DNA of 64,000 nt from Pseudomonas sp. PDNC002. GTDB lineage: Bacteria > Pseudomonadota > Gammaproteobacteria > Pseudomonadales > Pseudomonadaceae. The translations under genes and the position numbers were made by a program. Shown here in pieces: positions 25,363 to 35,038 of the stretch. The notes below the pieces were generated by a model, which was given only the letters and a program-made list of their open reading frames with translations, made no database searches and was not told the origin of the DNA. Numbering within the stretch: position 1 is the stretch's first letter; each line of letters begins with the position of its first letter. The DNA is taken from positions 1,619,501-1,683,500 of the forward strand of contig NZ_CP070356.1 in the NCBI RefSeq assembly GCF_016919445.1. The letters run 5' to 3'.

Positions 25363-26820
25363 ATGAGAAAGTCCTTCCTGTCCCTTGCGGTCGCCGCAGC
25401 CGTCCTGTCCGGCTGCTCGCTGATCCCCGACTACGAGCGCCCCGAGGCGCCCGTGGCCGCGGCCTATCCGCAGGGCAATGCCTACGATGCGGCGCAGGCG
25501 GCCAACGCCGGCGCCGACATCGGCTGGCGCGAGTTCTTCAAGGACCCGCAGCTGCAGCGACTGATCGAAGTGTCGCTGCAAAACAACCGTGACCTGCGCG
25601 TTGCCGCGTTGAACATCGAAGCGTACCGGGCGCAGTACCGCATCCAGCGCGCCGACCTGTTCCCGGCGGTTGACGCCAGCTTCGACGGTTCGCGCCAGCG
25701 CCTGCCGGCGGACCTTTCGCAGACCGGCAGTTCGACGATCAGCAGTCAGTACGGCGCGACCCTGGGCGTCACCGCCTGGGAGATCGACCTGTTCGGCCGG
25801 CTGCGCGCGCTGCGTGACCAGGCGCTGGAACAGTACTTCGCGACCGAAGAGGCACAGCGCAGCACCCAGACCAGCCTGGTGGCCAACGTCGCCAACGCCT
25901 ACCTGACGCTGCGCGCCGACCAGGCCCAGCTGGAGCTGACCCGCAACACTCTGGGCACCTACCAGAAGAGCTACGACCTGACCAAGCGCAGCTATGAGGT
26001 TGGGGTCGCCTCTGCGCTGGACCTGCGTCAATCGCAGACCCAGGTGGAAAGTGCGCGGGCCACACTGGCGCAGTACACCCGCCTGGTGGCACAGGACCAG
26101 AATGCCCTGGTGCTGCTGCTCGGCTCGGGCCTTCCGGGCGACCTGCCTAAGGGTCGCCAGCTGTCCGACGAGTTGCTGGCCACCGTACCGGCCGGCCTGC
26201 CATCCGACCTGCTGCAACGCCGCCCGGATATTCTCCAGGCGGAGCATCAGCTCAAGGCGGCCAACGCCAACATCGGCGCGGCGCGGGCGGCGTTCTTCCC
26301 GAACATCAGCCTGACCGCCAACGCCGGCACCCTGAGTCCGGACCTCGGCGGCCTGTTCGATGGCGGTTCGGGCACCTGGCTGTTCAAGCCGTCGATCAGC
26401 CTGCCGATCTTCAACGCCGGCAGCCTGCGCGCGAGCCTGGACCTGGCCAAGGTGCAGAAGGACATCAACGTCGCGCAGTACGAGAAGACCATCCAGACGG
26501 CCTTCTCCGAAGTCGCCGATGGCCTCGCCGCGCGCGGTACCTTCAACGAGCAGTTGCAGGCGCAGCGCGCGCTGGTGGATGCCAGCAGCGAGTACTACCG
26601 CCTGGCCGACAAGCGCTACCGCACCGGTGTGGACAACTACCTGACCCTGCTCGATGCGCAGCGCTCGCTGTTCAGCGCCCAGCAGCAGCTGATCACCGAT
26701 CGACTGAACCAGCTGACCAGCGAGGTGAACCTGTACAAGGCCCTGGGTGGCGGTTGGCAGGCGACGGCAGCTCAGGCCAAGCCGATCTCCAGCGAGGCGC
26801 CGGAAGGCCGATTGTTCTGA
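25363..26820 (+). CDS. oprM: OprM, outer-membrane channel of MexAB-OprM
   Basis: OprM is the TolC-type trimeric channel. The 485 aa protein has a lipoprotein signal ([18 protein letters not shown], Cys18) and two outer-membrane efflux protein repeats, each with the long helical hairpins and family sequences such as [17 protein letters not shown] and [19 protein letters not shown]. It starts one base after the mexB stop; the longer open frame from 25291 lies inside mexB. A strong terminator follows, closing the operon. Confidence 0.97.
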   Translation: MRKSFLSLAVAAAVLSGCSLIPDYERPEAPVAAAYPQGNAYDAAQAANAGADIGWREFFKDPQLQRLIEVSLQNNRDLRVAALNIEAYRAQYRIQRADLFPAVDASFDGSRQRLPADLSQTGSSTISSQYGATLGVTAWEIDLFGRLRALRDQALEQYFATEEAQRSTQTSLVANVANAYLTLRADQAQLELTRNTLGTYQKSYDLTKRSYEVGVASALDLRQSQTQVESARATLAQYTRLVAQDQNALVLLLGSGLPGDLPKGRQLSDELLATVPAGLPSDLLQRRPDILQAEHQLKAANANIGAARAAFFPNISLTANAGTLSPDLGGLFDGGSGTWLFKPSISLPIFNAGSLRASLDLAKVQKDINVAQYEKTIQTAFSEVADGLAARGTFNEQLQAQRALVDASSEYYRLADKRYRTGVDNYLTLLDAQRSLFSAQQQLITDRLNQLTSEVNLYKALGGGWQATAAQAKPISSEAPEGRLF

Positions 26821-26827
26821 TCGGAAA

Positions 26828-26861
26828 CAAAAACGCCGCCCCTTGGGGCGGCGTTTTTGTT
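26828..26861. terminator. Terminator of the mexAB-oprM operon
   Basis: The sequence AACAAAAACGCCGCCCC-TT-GGGGCGGCGTTTTTGTT forms a GC-rich stem flanked by A and T runs, 7 bases after the oprM stop. It could terminate from either direction. Confidence 0.92.
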
Positions 26862-26921
26862 GGTGTGATGGTGTGCACCTGTAGGAGCAACAGTCTTACT
26901 CTGGAGTTCCGTGCCAGGGAT

Positions 26922-27040
26922 TCCCTCTCCCTAACCCTCTCCCTGAAGGGAGAGGGGATTGGTTGGCTGCGGGCTGAGACCCATGTGTCAGCCGGCACGA
27001 ATAGCCCCCTCTCCCTTCAGGGAGAGGGCGGGGGAGAGGG
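26922..27040. repeat. Dispersed paired palindromic repeat, copy 1
   Basis: Two CCCTCTCCCT-N-AGGGAGAGGG palindromes are separated by about 48 bp, with outer arms CCCTCTCCCTAAC on the left and CGGGGGAGAGGG on the right. The spacer resembles the reverse complement of the 49-bp spacer of the chpE-rsmE array (shared pattern GAxACCCA...TCAGCxGGCA). The element fills most of the 26862-27089 gap; nothing else is evident there. Confidence 0.8.
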
Positions 27041-27089
27041 CAGCGCTTTACGCAGGACGTCCCTGCTAGCTCGCGCGGATGGCGCGCCC

Positions 27090-27518
27090 CTACAGGTGGG
27101 CGCTGCGTCCAGCCGGCTGGATCTGGTTGTCCGCCAGCCAATCCAGCGCGCACTCCCGCAGGCGTTCGCCCTGGTAGACGTACCAGGCCTGCAACAGCTC
27201 CGGATACCCCATCAGCACATGGCGGAAGGCCTTGAACGGCTTGCGACCTTCGATGGCGTTGGCGAGGGCGGAATAGGCGTGGGGCTCGGGCACTTCGCGG
27301 AGGAAGTCGCGCATCAGCTCCAGCGACTGGCCGCTGCTCAGCGGCTCGATGGGCAGCAGGCGCTCCGGCTCGCGGTGCAGCAGTTCGGCCAGCTCCGGGT
27401 CGGGATCTTCTTCGGGAATCAGCAGCACCTGGCCGCTGAACAGATCGAGGTAGTGATCGATACCCTGGGTGTCGAGCGCGAAGGCGAGTTCGTCGAGGTC
27501 GATGGTCAGCGGGCGCAT
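27090..27518 (-). CDS. UPF0158-family protein of unknown function
   Basis: This 142 aa acidic protein matches the UPF0158 family (MRPLTIDLDELAFALD, YLDLFSGQVLLIPEE, FRHVLMGYPELLQAWYVYQ). No catalytic motif is known for this family. The ATG at 27518 follows AGGGAGAGTG; a GTG two codons upstream is less likely. It lies alone between the mexAB-oprM terminator and the chemoreceptor gene, on the opposite strand to oprM. Confidence 0.85.
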   Translation of the reverse strand: MRPLTIDLDELAFALDTQGIDHYLDLFSGQVLLIPEEDPDPELAELLHREPERLLPIEPLSSGQSLELMRDFLREVPEPHAYSALANAIEGRKPFKAFRHVLMGYPELLQAWYVYQGERLRECALDWLADNQIQPAGRSAHL

Positions 27519-27581
27519 GGTCACTCTCCCTATATGGCGAGTGACTGATCCTACGCCATGCGCATGACAGCTGTCCTGTCG

Positions 27582-27612
27582 TTGCCGGCCGGTGCGGGCG
27601 CACCGGCCGGTT
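27582..27612 (-). terminator. Hairpin downstream of the first chemoreceptor gene
   Basis: An 11-bp perfect stem, CCGGCCGGTGC / GCACCGGCCGG, starts a few bases after the stop at 27619 (minus strand). There is no T run, so it may act as an mRNA 3' stabiliser or need Rho. Confidence 0.55.
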
Positions 27613-27618
27613 GGCGGA

Positions 27619-29565
27619 TCACAGGCGGAAGCGCGCCACCTGCAGTTGCAGCTCGTTGCCCAGGCGCGCCAGTTCGGTGCTGGAGCTGGCGGTCTGCTCG
27701 CTGGCCGCGGCGGACTGGTCGGCGATCTCGCGCACCTGCACCACGCTGCGGTTGATCTCCTCGGCGACGCTGCTCTGTTCCTCGGCGGCCGAGGCGATCT
27801 GCAGGTTCATGCCCTGGATGTCGGCCACGGTACGGGCGATCACCCCCAGTGCCTCGCCGGCGCGGCGGGTCAGCTCCACCGAGCTGCCGGTCAGGCGGCG
27901 GCTATCGTCCATGCGCGTCACGGCTTCCTGGGCGCCGCGTTGCAGGGCGGCGATCAAGCCCTCGATCTCTTCGGTGGACGACTGGGTGCGCTGTGCCAGG
28001 GCACGTACCTCGTCGGCCACCACGGCGAAGCCACGCCCGGCCTCGCCGGCGCGGGCCGCCTCGATGGCGGCGTTGAGCGCCAGCAGGTTGGTCTGCTCGG
28101 CCACCGACTTGATCACGTCCAGCACGCTGCCGATTTTTTCGCTTTCCTTGCGCAGCGACTCCATGGCGTTGGCGGAGCGATCCACCTCGGTGGCCAGGCG
28201 GTCGATCTGCTGCACGGCATCCTGCACCACCTGATCGCCCTGGCGCGCCTGCTGGTCAGCCTGTTGCGCGGCGGCGGAAGCCTGCTCGGCATTGCGCGCG
28301 ACTTCCTGCACGGTAGCGGCCATTTCATGGATGGCGCTGGCGACCTGCTCGGTCTCCAGGCGCTGGCTGTTCACCCCGGCGCGGGTCTGCTCGGTGACAG
28401 CGGACAGCTCATCCGCCGCCGTGGCCAGTTGGCTGACGCTGCCACCAATGTGGCCGAGCAACTGCGACAGGCTCTCGCGCATGCGCAGCATCACGCGTTG
28501 CAGCTGGCCCAGTTCGTCGCTGCGCTGCACGTTGAGGTCGCTGGAGAGTCCCTGGGACAGGTCGCCGCCGGCGATGCGCTCGGCCAGCTCCAGCGCCTCG
28601 TGCAGCGGACGGACGATCTGCCGGTTGATCGCCCAGCCGGAGAGCATGCCGAAGGCCAGCGCGAGGATGGCGATGAGGATCTGCCGGGTCTTGGCGGCCG
28701 CAGTCTCCGCGTCGTTGCGGGCCAGGGTGTCGTTGTACAGGCGGTCGCTGGCCGCGAGCAGCGCCTCGCTGGCGCCGTTCAGCCCCTTGCGCGCCTGCAG
28801 CGTGGCGTTGACGCCCTCGCGGAAGTGCTCGATGCCGCTGCGGTACACCTGCAGGTCCTTCAACGCGGTGGCCAGGCCGTCGCCGGCGATGCCGGGAAGT
28901 TGGCTCTGCAGGGCGCTGCCGGCGTCGCGCAGCGTGTCGAAGGCAGCGAAGGCGGTCTGTTCGGCGCTGGCGGACTGCTCGAAGACATAGCCGCGCACCT
29001 GGTAGCGCACGCCGAGCAGTTGCTGGTGCAACTGTCCGACGGCCTGGGCACCGTGCAGCAGTTGAGCGTCGCCGGGCTGTTCGGCGAGCAGGTCGAAGAG
29101 CTGTTTGTCCAGCGACTCGAAAGCCTGGAGGGCGCTCTGCGCGCTACTGACCAGGGTGCCACGGGCCTGGGCGCGCTGGTCCACCGCGCGAGTCAGCGCG
29201 GAGAAGGCTTCGCGGTAGTCGGCGACGGCCTGGCGCGCGGCGTTCAGCTGGCCGGCGTCGATATCGCTGCTCTTCAGACGCTGCTCGATCAGCTCCAGCA
29301 TCTTCGTGCTGTGCTGCTCGACCTGCTCTGCCTGGCTACGATCGCCGCCCAGCTCGAACTGCAGGCGTGCAAGGTTGGCCTGCTGGCTGAGGTCGTTGAG
29401 TTCGGTGATGGTCGCCATCTGCTGGCCGCGTTCGGCCTGGTTGTCCAGGCTGCGCAGGCCGCCCAGCAGCACCAGCAGAGTGAGGAAGAGGAGGATGCCG
29501 AAGCCCACCACCAGCTTCAGGCTGACGTTCAGGCGTCCCAGCTGTACTACTAGCCAATCGTACAT
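27619..29565 (-). CDS. Methyl-accepting chemotaxis protein with helical ligand-binding domain
   Basis: This is a 648 aa transmembrane chemoreceptor. A membrane helix (residues about 19-41, [19 protein letters not shown]) is followed by a long all-helical periplasmic domain of about 240 residues, consistent with the helical bimodular (HBM) type. A second membrane helix near [16 protein letters not shown], a HAMP segment ([19 protein letters not shown]) and the signalling domain with tip [20 protein letters not shown] complete it. The ATG at 29565 follows CTGGAG. It is a full-length paralogue of the receptor at 30034-31947, upstream on the same strand. The ligand is unknown; HBM receptors of Pseudomonas often bind organic acids. 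Confidence 0.92.
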   Translation of the reverse strand: MYDWLVVQLGRLNVSLKLVVGFGILLFLTLLVLLGGLRSLDNQAERGQQMATITELNDLSQQANLARLQFELGGDRSQAEQVEQHSTKMLELIEQRLKSSDIDAGQLNAARQAVADYREAFSALTRAVDQRAQARGTLVSSAQSALQAFESLDKQLFDLLAEQPGDAQLLHGAQAVGQLHQQLLGVRYQVRGYVFEQSASAEQTAFAAFDTLRDAGSALQSQLPGIAGDGLATALKDLQVYRSGIEHFREGVNATLQARKGLNGASEALLAASDRLYNDTLARNDAETAAAKTRQILIAILALAFGMLSGWAINRQIVRPLHEALELAERIAGGDLSQGLSSDLNVQRSDELGQLQRVMLRMRESLSQLLGHIGGSVSQLATAADELSAVTEQTRAGVNSQRLETEQVASAIHEMAATVQEVARNAEQASAAAQQADQQARQGDQVVQDAVQQIDRLATEVDRSANAMESLRKESEKIGSVLDVIKSVAEQTNLLALNAAIEAARAGEAGRGFAVVADEVRALAQRTQSSTEEIEGLIAALQRGAQEAVTRMDDSRRLTGSSVELTRRAGEALGVIARTVADIQGMNLQIASAAEEQSSVAEEINRSVVQVREIADQSAAASEQTASSSTELARLGNELQLQVARFRL

Positions 29566-29748
29566 GTCGAATACTCCAGGCAGGCGTCGCCACGGGATCG
29601 ACGGCCCGAGGCTGGCAACAACGGAAAAAGCGGAGGCGAGGCGGAATTGTCGGGACGCATCTTCGTGCGTCAGAGGCTATCGGCCGGGAAAAGGGAAACT
29701 GAAGGCGGGAAGTTGTCGCGATTTGTCCGCCGCGGCGCGAGCGCTCTT

Positions 29749-29773
29749 GTAGGAGCGAGCTTGCTCGCGAACT
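29749..29773. repeat. REP-like palindrome
   Basis: TGTAGGAGCGAGCTTGCTCG followed by CGAAC matches the GTAGGAGCG...CGCGA repetitive extragenic palindromes common in Pseudomonas. It is a single copy in the gap between the two receptor genes. Confidence 0.75.
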
Positions 29774-29839
29774 GATTCCGCAGCGAGGCCTGTTTGGGAG
29801 AAAACCTGCACCTACAGGTCGAATCCGTGCACGGGAATG

Positions 29840-29955
29840 CCCTCACCCTAACCCTCTCCCAGGGGGAGAGGGGACCGTGCGGCGCAGGACGACACATCGG
29901 CAGCAGCCGGTACGGACCGCTCCCTCTCCCTGAGGGAGAGGGCTGGGGTGAGGGG
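29840..29955. repeat. Dispersed paired palindromic repeat, copy 2
   Basis: The left half reads CCCTCACCCTAACCCTCTCC continuing into AGGGGGAGAGG; the right half is CCCTCTCCCTGAGGGAGAGG continuing into CTGGGGTGAGGG. They are separated by about 55 bp. Outer arms are inverted relative to each other, the same architecture as the copies at 26922 and 41326. With the REP at 29749 and the terminator at 29988, it accounts for most of the 29566-30033 gap. Confidence 0.85.
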
Positions 29956-29987
29956 GAAGCCCTGGTGCCGATGTCCGGCATGGAGAA

Positions 29988-30016
29988 GTAAAAAAGGCCC
30001 GCATTGCGCGGGCCTT
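29988..30016 (-). terminator. Terminator of the McpK-like receptor gene
   Basis: On the minus strand, the stem AAGGCCCGC / GCGGGCCTT is followed by a run of Ts (A's at 29989-29995 on the plus strand), 18 bases after the stop at 30034. Confidence 0.85.
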
Positions 30017-30033
30017 CTTCATCACGGACAGGT

Positions 30034-31947
30034 TCAGACGCGGAAGCGGCTGACCAGTACCTGCAGCTCGTTGCCCAGGCGCGCCAGTTCGACGCTGGAG
30101 GCAGCGGTTTCCTCGCTGGCGGCGGCGGTCTGCTCGGAGATGTCGCGCACGTTCATCACGCTGCGGTTGATCTCCTCGGCCACGGCGCTCTGCTGCTCGG
30201 AGGCGGCGGCGATCTGCTGGTTCATCGACTGGATGGTCGACACGGTGCGGGTGATGGCGCCCAGACGCTCGCCGGCGCGGCGGGTCAGGTCGACGGTGCT
30301 GACGGTCAGGTCGCGGCTGGTTTCCATCATCTGCACGGCCTGCTGGGTGCCGCTCTGCAGGCCGGCGATCAGCTCTTCGATTTCCTCGGTGGACGACTGG
30401 GTACGCTGCGCCAGGCCACGTACTTCGTCGGCTACCACGGCGAATCCGCGACCGGCGTCGCCCGCGCGGGCGGCTTCGATGGCGGCGTTGAGCGCCAGCA
30501 GGTTGGTCTGCTCGGCCACCGCCTTGATCACGTCTAGCACGCTGCCGATCTTCTCGCTTTCGCGCTTGAGCTTGAGCACCGACTCGTTGGTGCGGCCGAC
30601 TTCGCCGGCGAGGCGGTCCATCTGGTTCACCGCTTCGTTCACCGCGCCTTCGCCATCGCGTGCCTGGCGGTCGGCGGCGGAGGCGGCCTCGGAGGCTTCC
30701 TCGGCGTTGCGCGCGACTTCCTGCACGGTGGCGGCCATCTCGTTCATGGCGGTGGCAACCTGGTCGGTCTCGGTCTTCTGGTTGTTTACCCCGGCGCTGG
30801 TCTGTTCGGTGACTGCGGACAGTTCCTCGGCGGCGCTGGCGATCTGCGTGACGCCGTCGTGGATGTGGCTGATCAGCTCGCGCAGGGACAGGTTCATGCG
30901 CTGCATGCTCTTCTGCAACTGGCCCAGCTCGTCATGGCGAGTGGTGGGAATGTCGCGGCTGAGATCGCCGTCGGCGATGCGCTCGGCATGGCCGAGTACG
31001 TCGCGTAGCGGATTGACGATCTGCCCGGTGATGACCCACGCGGCGATGGTGCCCAGCACCAGGGCGATCAGCGCGGCCAGGCCCAGCAAGGTCTTGGCCT
31101 GGGCGACGCCGGCGTCGCGCTTGGCGGTCTGGGCGGCGGTCAGGTCGTTGCTCAGCTTCTCGATCTGCTGGCCGCTGTCGCGCATGCGGTCGCGCGCGGC
31201 CTGGCTGTCGTTGACCTCATTGCGGTAGTTGGTCAGCGCGCTGCGGTAGGTTTCCAGCGCGTCGAGGGTGCCGCGGAATTCGTCGCTCAGTTCGGGCGGC
31301 GAGGTCTTCATGTCGCTCTGCACGCCTTCGATCAGCTGCTGCAGCGCGTTGAAGGCGCCCTGTTCCAGGTTCTGCGCGTCGGTGCTGGTGTAGGCCATCA
31401 CCTGCAGGCGAGCCTGCATGACCGCACGGCCGAGGCCGGAAAGATCCTGCAGATGCGCCAGGCTCTCGGCGCTGCCGCCGTTGACCAGCTTCTGCTCGGC
31501 CTTCTGCAGCCCTTCGCTGACTGCGCCGGCGGACTTGATCAGCACCTGCTTGGCGGCGTCGCGCTCCTCGAAGGACTTCAGCAACTGGGCGTAGAGGCGG
31601 CGGTATTCGACTGACAGCTCATGCTGCTGGTCGATGACGCGACGGTCCTCGGTCTCGGTGAATTTCTCGCTCAGGGAGCGATGGCGCTGGTCCAGGCGAT
31701 CCAGGGTATCGGCCACCGCCTTGGCGTCTTCCGGCGCGCGGGTGGACTGGAACTTCAGCCGGGCGATGCGCAGGTCCTTGGCGATCGCGACCAGCTCGGA
31801 GATCTCGCCGAGCTTGTCGCCGCGGTTGATCACGTTGCCCAGGTTGATCCAGCCGGTGAGGGCGATCAGCAGGGTGAGCAGCAGCACCAGGCCGAAGCCT
31901 GCGGCGAGTTTGAGTTTGACAGTCAGGTTGTTGAACCAGCGAAACAT
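30034..31947 (-). CDS. mcpK: McpK-like methyl-accepting chemotaxis protein (HBM type)
   Basis: This 637 aa chemoreceptor starts [19 protein letters not shown]. It has a membrane helix, a helical periplasmic domain of about 245 residues, a second membrane helix ([19 protein letters not shown]), a HAMP segment and the signalling tip [20 protein letters not shown]. Its position next to a second RsmE-like gene and tatCBA matches PA5072, which was reported to be McpK, an α-ketoglutarate receptor; ligand transfer to this protein is inference. The ATG at 31947 follows TGGAG; an in-frame ATG at 31986 is rejected. It ends at a strong terminator and is about 470 bases upstream of its paralogue. Confidence 0.88.
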   Translation of the reverse strand: MFRWFNNLTVKLKLAAGFGLVLLLTLLIALTGWINLGNVINRGDKLGEISELVAIAKDLRIARLKFQSTRAPEDAKAVADTLDRLDQRHRSLSEKFTETEDRRVIDQQHELSVEYRRLYAQLLKSFEERDAAKQVLIKSAGAVSEGLQKAEQKLVNGGSAESLAHLQDLSGLGRAVMQARLQVMAYTSTDAQNLEQGAFNALQQLIEGVQSDMKTSPPELSDEFRGTLDALETYRSALTNYRNEVNDSQAARDRMRDSGQQIEKLSNDLTAAQTAKRDAGVAQAKTLLGLAALIALVLGTIAAWVITGQIVNPLRDVLGHAERIADGDLSRDIPTTRHDELGQLQKSMQRMNLSLRELISHIHDGVTQIASAAEELSAVTEQTSAGVNNQKTETDQVATAMNEMAATVQEVARNAEEASEAASAADRQARDGEGAVNEAVNQMDRLAGEVGRTNESVLKLKRESEKIGSVLDVIKAVAEQTNLLALNAAIEAARAGDAGRGFAVVADEVRGLAQRTQSSTEEIEELIAGLQSGTQQAVQMMETSRDLTVSTVDLTRRAGERLGAITRTVSTIQSMNQQIAAASEQQSAVAEEINRSVMNVRDISEQTAAASEETAASSVELARLGNELQVLVSRFRV

Positions 31948-32133
31948 GAAGGCGGCGCTCCAGGATTGAACGGGGCCGGTACGCATGGCTGAGCGGGGAA
32001 TGCGCAGAGTGGGGGACGACCGGTACCGCTGATATCGGCGCGGGAGCGTGGAACTGAAGAGTTCCGGAGTGCTTTTTCTGACTGGCGGTTCACGCTGGAG
32101 GCCGCGTGGTTACTGGCTTTGCGCCAGTTTCAG

Positions 32134-32841
32134 TTAGAACAGTCGTGCCAAAAGCGCGGTCACGGCGGTCTCGACACGCAGGATGCGTTCGCCGAGTTGC
32201 ACCGGGTTCAGTCCGGCCTCGCGCAACTTGTCCACTTCGTAGGGAATCCAGCCACCTTCGGGGCCGATGGCCAGGGTCACCGGTTCGCTGAGCGCGCGCG
32301 GGCATTCCGGCCACGGGCCGGGATGGCCGACCAGCCCGAGACTGCCGGCGGCCAGGGCTGGCAGGCGGTCTTCGACGAAGGGCTTGAAGCGCTTCTCGAT
32401 GATTACCTCGGGCAGCACAGTGTCGCGTGCCTGTTCGAGGCCGAGGATCAGTTGCTCGCGCACGGCGTCGGGTTCGAGGAAGGGGGTCTGCCAGAAGCTC
32501 TTTTCCACCCGGTAGCTGTTGAGCAGCACCAGGCGCGGCACGCCCATGGCGGCGACGGTCTGCAGCACGCGGCGAAGCATCTTCGGGCGGGGCAGGGCGA
32601 GCAGCAGGGTCAGCGGCAGCTTGGCCGGCGGGGCCTGCTCGAAGCTGACCTGAAGCTCGGCCTCGTTGGCCTCCAGGCGCAGCAGGTGGCCTTCGCCCAT
32701 CAGGCCGCCGAGGCGGCCGACGCGCATCCGGTCGCCACTCTCGGCGCGGTGGACTTCCTGCATGTGGATCAGCCGGCGGTCGCGCAGGATCACGCGGTCC
32801 GCCGCCACGAAGTCGGCGTCGTCGAGCAGCAGCAGGTTCAC
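32134..32841 (-). CDS. Second RsmE-family (SPOUT) RNA methyltransferase
   Basis: This 235 aa SPOUT-knot methyltransferase ([12 protein letters not shown]... LTLLLALPRPKMLRRVLQTVAAMGV... LAIGPEGGWIPYEVDKL... LGERILRVETAVTALLARL) is clearly in the RsmE family but divergent from the protein at 15084-15803. The start is GTG at 32841, overlapping the tatC stop by four bases (GTGA), so it is translationally coupled at the end of the tat operon. Much longer open frames upstream are out-of-frame tatC sequence. Whether it acts on U1498 or another rRNA site is unknown. Confidence 0.88.
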   Translation of the reverse strand: MNLLLLDDADFVAADRVILRDRRLIHMQEVHRAESGDRMRVGRLGGLMGEGHLLRLEANEAELQVSFEQAPPAKLPLTLLLALPRPKMLRRVLQTVAAMGVPRLVLLNSYRVEKSFWQTPFLEPDAVREQLILGLEQARDTVLPEVIIEKRFKPFVEDRLPALAAGSLGLVGHPGPWPECPRALSEPVTLAIGPEGGWIPYEVDKLREAGLNPVQLGERILRVETAVTALLARLF

Positions 32842-33632
32842 GGGCGGGTGGCCGGCGGCTGGTCGCCCTTGGATTCTTCTTCCTCTTCCGGGCCGCGCTT
32901 GCGGATCAGGTGGCTGAACAGCACGCCGGCTTCGAACAGCAGCCACATCGGCACCGCGAGGAGAGTCTGCGACAACGGGTCCGGCGGCGTGAGGATCATG
33001 CCGACCACGAAGCAGCCGATGATCACGTAGGGCCGGATCTTCTTCAGGTAGGCCACGTTGACCACGCCAATCCACACCAGCAGCACGGTGGCGACGGGAA
33101 TCTCGAAGGCCACGCCGAAGGCGAACAGCAGGGTGAGGAAGTCCAGGTAGCTGTTGATGTCGGTCATCGGTGTCACGCCTTCCGGGGCCTGGCCGAGGAA
33201 GAAGTGGAACATCAACGGGAACACCAGGAAGTAGGCGAAGGCCATGCCGGCGTAGAACAGCACGATGCTGGACGCCAGCAGCGGCAGGGCGACGCGCTTC
33301 TCGTGCTTGTACAGGCCGGGCGCGATGAAGCCCCAGACCTGGCCGAGGATCACCGGCATGGCGAACAGCACGGCGACGATCATGGTCAGCTTCAGCGGCG
33401 CGAGGAAGGCCGAGGCCGGGTCGATGGCGATCATGGTCGCGCCTTCGGGCAGGAAGCGACGCAGCGGCTCGGAGGCCAGCGCGTAGATCTTCTGCGAGAA
33501 GTACAGCAGGCCGATGAAGATCACGAAGATCGAGACCACGCAGCGCAGCAGGCGCGTGCGCAGCTCGGTCAGGTGCGAGACCAGGGGCATTTCCTGGTCG
33601 TGTTCGGGCTGGTCGGGTTTTTCGGCGCTCAT
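32838..33632 (-). CDS. tatC: TatC, twin-arginine translocase receptor subunit
   Basis: TatC recognises twin-arginine signal peptides and, with TatB, forms the substrate receptor. The 264 aa protein has six membrane segments and the family N-terminus ([20 protein letters not shown]), the periplasmic loop [19 protein letters not shown] and [21 protein letters not shown]. The start ATG overlaps the tatB stop (ATGA). The C-terminal tail is charged and Pro-rich ([13 protein letters not shown]). Confidence 0.97.
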   Translation of the reverse strand: MSAEKPDQPEHDQEMPLVSHLTELRTRLLRCVVSIFVIFIGLLYFSQKIYALASEPLRRFLPEGATMIAIDPASAFLAPLKLTMIVAVLFAMPVILGQVWGFIAPGLYKHEKRVALPLLASSIVLFYAGMAFAYFLVFPLMFHFFLGQAPEGVTPMTDINSYLDFLTLLFAFGVAFEIPVATVLLVWIGVVNVAYLKKIRPYVIIGCFVVGMILTPPDPLSQTLLAVPMWLLFEAGVLFSHLIRKRGPEEEEESKGDQPPATRP

Positions 33633-34156
33633 GGGGTACGCGGCGTCTCGGACGAAGCGGGCGGTTGGCTTGGCACCGGTTGCTCGCTTGGGGCCGGCGC
33701 CTGGGGCGCGGCGGCAGGTTCTGCCGGGGCGGCGGGGGCCGCTTCCGGGGTGGCGGCAGGCGCGATACCTGCGCCCGGCAGGCTGTTCAGGCGGCTATTG
33801 GGTGCGATGGTCGGCGCAGCAGGCGGCTCGGCGGGTGCGCCCTGCTCTTCGGGCTGGGCCGGCGACTGCTGCGGACTGAAGGCTTCCCGAGCCTGGTCTT
33901 GCAGGCCGGTCAGTGGCGCCATCAGCTTCTTGGCTTCCTGTTCCATCTGCAGGATGTGCTCGTTGTGCAACTGGCGGCGGATTTCATCCGCGCCCAGCTC
34001 GCGCTCCACTTCCGTCTTGATGGCGTTGAAGCTGCGCTTGAGCCGGCCGATCCACAGGCCGGCCGTGCGCGCGGCGCCCGGCAGGCGGTCGGGGCCGAGC
34101 ACCAGCAGGGCGACGAGCCCTACCAGCAGCAGTTCGCTGAAGCTGATACCGAACAT
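33629..34156 (-). CDS. tatB: TatB, Sec-independent translocase subunit
   Basis: TatB pairs with TatC in the substrate receptor. The N-terminal membrane helix [20 protein letters not shown] is followed by the hinge [10 protein letters not shown] and an amphipathic helix. The C-terminal 90 residues are Pro/Ala/Glu-rich ([20 protein letters not shown]), making 175 aa against about 140 in P. aeruginosa as I recall. The start codon lies only two bases from the MITE-like element at 34159-34423, so the ribosome-binding region is element sequence (AGCGGGGGCACGCCCTA before ATG). Confidence 0.95.
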   Translation of the reverse strand: MFGISFSELLLVGLVALLVLGPDRLPGAARTAGLWIGRLKRSFNAIKTEVERELGADEIRRQLHNEHILQMEQEAKKLMAPLTGLQDQAREAFSPQQSPAQPEEQGAPAEPPAAPTIAPNSRLNSLPGAGIAPAATPEAAPAAPAEPAAAPQAPAPSEQPVPSQPPASSETPRTP

Positions 34157-34158
34157 TA

Positions 34159-34423
34159 GGGCGTGCCCCCGCTAAAACGGCAGAGCGCGTTGCTCAGCTG
34201 AGCGTGCCAGGCAAGGCGCAAGGTGCAGCCGATGGCTCTTCCCTCGGCAAAACTTGCAACGCCGCCTGACGCGCTCAGCTGAGCAACCCTTCGGGACGGG
34301 CCCCGAAAGGCGCAATGCTGCGTCATTCGTCGTTCATTTGGAGTCACCAAACTTCGCTCCTCTCTCCTTGCCTTGCGCCTTTCGGGGCGCCGTCGCGCCT
34401 GTCGTTTTAGCGGGGGCACGCCC
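34159..34423. mobile_element. MITE-like element with 21-bp perfect terminal inverted repeats between tatA and tatB
   Basis: A 265-bp segment starts GGGCGTGCCCCCGCTAAAAC and ends in its exact complement (ending GCGGGGGCACGCCC), 21 bp matching at each end. Inside are an inverted pair GTTGCTCAGCTGAGCG (34189-34204) / CGCTCAGCTGAGCAAC (34272-34287) and subterminal complementary AAGGCGCAAGG / CCTTGCGCCTT. It encodes no protein. A TA dinucleotide lies at or near each edge (34157-34158 and 34426-34427), compatible with TA target duplication. It occupies the whole tatA-tatB gap. Confidence 0.85.
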
Positions 34424-34424
34424 A

Positions 34425-34673
34425 CTAGTCCTTGCGCGCCGGCTCTTCGACCTTGTGCGCCTGGGCGTCGATGGTGTGCGGCTGGTTCAGCGGCGGAGTG
34501 CCGGCAGCGGCGTTGGGGTCCTTCTTCTCGTCTTCCTCGGTGTTCATCGCCTTCTTGAAGCCCTTGATGGCTTCGCCGACGTCCGAACCCAGGTTTTTCA
34601 GGCGCTTGGTGCCGAAGACCAGGACCACGACGATCAGGATGACGACCCAGTGTTTCCAGTCAAAGATGCCCAT
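34425..34673 (-). CDS. tatA: TatA, twin-arginine translocase pore subunit
   Basis: TatA is the oligomerising subunit of the Tat translocase. The 82 aa protein has one membrane helix ([15 protein letters not shown]), then the conserved [20 protein letters not shown] amphipathic helix and a charged tail ending EEPARKD. The MITE-like element begins right after its TAG stop, and tatB starts 268 bases later. It follows hisE by 26 bases. Confidence 0.97.
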   Translation of the reverse strand: MGIFDWKHWVVILIVVVLVFGTKRLKNLGSDVGEAIKGFKKAMNTEEDEKKDPNAAAGTPPLNQPHTIDAQAHKVEEPARKD

Positions 34674-34699
34674 CTTGTTCTCCTCGATATTGTTCGGGT

Positions 34700-35038
34700 T
34701 CAGGCCGACGGTTGGCGTGCCGCTTTCTCGTCGTGCCCGGAAAGGCCGAAGCGGCGGTTCAGCTCGTCCAGTACAGCCTGCGGATGCTGGCCGAGGGCGG
34801 CAAGCATCACCAGGGAATGGAACCAGAGGTCGGCCGTTTCGTAGATCAGGTCCGTGCAGTCGCCGCTTACGGCGGCGTCTTTGGCGGCGAGAATGGTTTC
34901 CACCGATTCCTCGCCGACTTTCTCCAGAATCTTGTTCAGGCCCTTATGGTAAAGGCTGGCCACGTAGGAGCTGTCCGGTGCGGCATTCTTGCGCGCTTCG
35001 AGGACTTCCGCCAGACGGGCGAGAGTATCAGTGCTCAT
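34700..35038 (-). CDS. hisE: HisE, phosphoribosyl-ATP pyrophosphatase
   Basis: HisE hydrolyses PR-ATP to PR-AMP, step 2 of histidine synthesis. The 112 aa all-α MazG-like protein shows [32 protein letters not shown] and [15 protein letters not shown] with the metal-binding glutamates, then [12 protein letters not shown]. The start overlaps the hisI stop by 11 bases, so the two are translationally coupled. Confidence 0.96.
   Translation of the reverse strand: MSTDTLARLAEVLEARKNAAPDSSYVASLYHKGLNKILEKVGEESVETILAAKDAAVSGDCTDLIYETADLWFHSLVMLAALGQHPQAVLDELNRRFGLSGHDEKAARQPSA

Noticed and set aside
29566..30033. Small gene between the two chemoreceptors
   Set aside because: The gap consists of a REP, a paired palindromic repeat and a terminator; open frames there are short and lack RBS.
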